Assembly (NCBI RefSeq): GCF_021107415.1
Contig: NZ_JAIOSW010000100.1
Span: forward strand, 1 to 24,710
Direction of reading: 5' to 3'
Length of the DNA stretch: 24,710 nucleotides
Source of the DNA: Desulfobacula sp.
Lineage (GTDB): Bacteria > Desulfobacterota > Desulfobacteria > Desulfobacterales > Desulfobacteraceae
Position numbers and translations under genes: made by a program. Under the pieces are notes generated by a model. It was not told the DNA's origin, did no database searches, and saw only the letters and a list, made by a program, of their open reading frames with translations. Each line of letters begins with the position of its first letter. The stretch's first letter is position 1. This document shows positions 23,945 to 24,710 of this stretch, piece by piece.

Positions 23945-24710
23945 TTAAACATGCCCCAATGCATCAACCGGCTCCATTCTTGATGCTTTATAGGCTGGCT
24001 GCAAACTCGCAAAGACAGAGATAAATAAAACAATGAATGATACCCACAAAAGCTCAGTTATATTTACAGAAGGAGATAACAATATATTATCCTGACGGCC
24101 AAAGGCAATACTGATTTTGTAAATATTTAATAAAAATATACCGGACAATCCAATGATATTGCCGACAATTGTACTGATAATGCCCAATAAAAGTCCTTCA
24201 GCAAGAAAAAGATTCATGATCCTGGAAGGTGCGGTCCCAATGGCAGCCATAGTACCGATTTCCCTGACACGCTCGTATACAGACATCATCATTACATTAA
24301 GAATACTGATCAGTACAATAGCAATCATGATTGTTTTCATTGCAATGGTCATAAGGTCTATCATTTTGGCAATGTTTGAAAACGGAGAAAGTTTCTCCCA
24401 GGTATGTATTTCAAACTGAGGTTTTCCTTTTTTATTTATAACCTTGCTGAATTTTAAAAAAAGATCTGCATATACCTTTTCAAGTTTATCAAAATCATGT
24501 AATCGAACAGCCACCTCAATCACTTCGGGTTTATCCATGCGCAGGAGTTCCTGTGCATCTTTTATATGCATATATCCCTCTTTACCCTGGGGACCTAGCA
24601 TCGTCTCAATAATACCGGCAATTTTAAAGTTCAAACCATTCACACTGCCGTCCTTGTTATTTGAAACCAGCACTATTGGGTCACCAATTTTGAGGTTCAT
24701 CCCCTTGACC
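23945..24710 (-). CDS. ABC transporter permease, FtsX/MacB/LolC-E type (partial)
   Basis: The gene runs off the window edge; only the C-terminal part (about 254 codons) is seen, in frame to the last base. It includes the end of the periplasmic domain (LKIGDPIVLVSNNKDG, FKIAGIIETMLGPQGKEGYM) and the FtsX core of three membrane helices: IMIAIVLISILNVMMMSVYE, LFLAEGLLLGIISTIVGNII and WVSFIVLFISVFASLQPA. The hallmark cytoplasmic segment ERVREIGTMAAIGTAPSRI and the ending PAYKASRMEPVDAL are also present. Members work as mechanotransmitters that extract lipoproteins or drive export with a partner ATPase, which is expected beyond the window. The LolA-like gene begins 31 bases downstream in the same direction. 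Confidence 0.9.
   Translation of the reverse strand, partial: VKGMNLKIGDPIVLVSNNKDGSVNGLNFKIAGIIETMLGPQGKEGYMHIKDAQELLRMDKPEVIEVAVRLHDFDKLEKVYADLFLKFSKVINKKGKPQFEIHTWEKLSPFSNIAKMIDLMTIAMKTIMIAIVLISILNVMMMSVYERVREIGTMAAIGTAPSRIMNLFLAEGLLLGIISTIVGNIIGLSGIFLLNIYKISIAFGRQDNILLSPSVNITELLWVSFIVLFISVFASLQPAYKASRMEPVDALGHV

Overview
The window looks like chromosome from a strictly anaerobic, low-G+C deltaproteobacterium, most likely a sulfate reducer of the Desulfobacterales. This is inferred from gene content: an ASKHA-domain ferredoxin with an N-terminal zinc-finger-like segment, several sigma-54 activators, a HAAT-type amino-acid ABC operon and an OYE-type iron-sulfur flavoprotein. No rRNA, tRNA, CRISPR array or intact insertion sequence was seen.

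Region 1 (1-3040) holds five small AT-rich genes of unknown function with gene-poor spacers, resembling an accessory stretch. Region 2 (3040-6750) is housekeeping: an APH/homoserine-kinase-like kinase (-), pgi (+) and a FabH-type ketoacyl synthase (-) whose 3' end overlaps pgi. Region 3 (6970-13570) encodes a stand-alone receiver domain, a sigma-54 activator ATPase without receiver, and a complete livKHMGF-type transporter operon. A perfect 14-bp hairpin lies between the binding-protein and permease genes.

Region 4 (13598-19614) is the most interesting part. A PAS (Cys-rich)/AAA+/Fis sigma-54 activator is encoded on the minus strand. Upstream of it is a very small minus-strand gene with an in-frame TGA followed by a compact hairpin matching a bacterial SECIS, so it may encode a ~52-residue membrane selenoprotein with a Sec-x4-Cys motif. 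Divergently, on the plus strand, lie a thioredoxin, a zinc-finger/[2Fe-2S]/ASKHA protein (RACo-like reductive activator family) and an SBF-fold membrane transporter fused to a universal stress protein domain. The divergent intergenic region has a sigma-54 type -24/-12 element in each direction and two AACGTTAC/GTAACGTT half-repeats, 32 bp apart, placed like enhancers. A third, complete GTAACGTTAC palindrome sits inside a sigma-70-like promoter of the activator gene. I read this as one regulon: a redox-sensing activator, autorepressed, switching on a selenoprotein/thioredoxin/ferredoxin/transporter module. Its substrate is unknown.

Region 5 (19615-21815) contains a 46-nt near-perfect hairpin, a sigma-70 promoter and an OYE-family FMN/[4Fe-4S]/FAD oxidoreductase that is visibly richer in G+C than its neighbours. 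Region 6 (21851-24710, minus strand) is an envelope operon: a MacB/LolC-type ABC permease (cut by the window edge), a LolA-like periplasmic protein and an outer-membrane beta-barrel protein.
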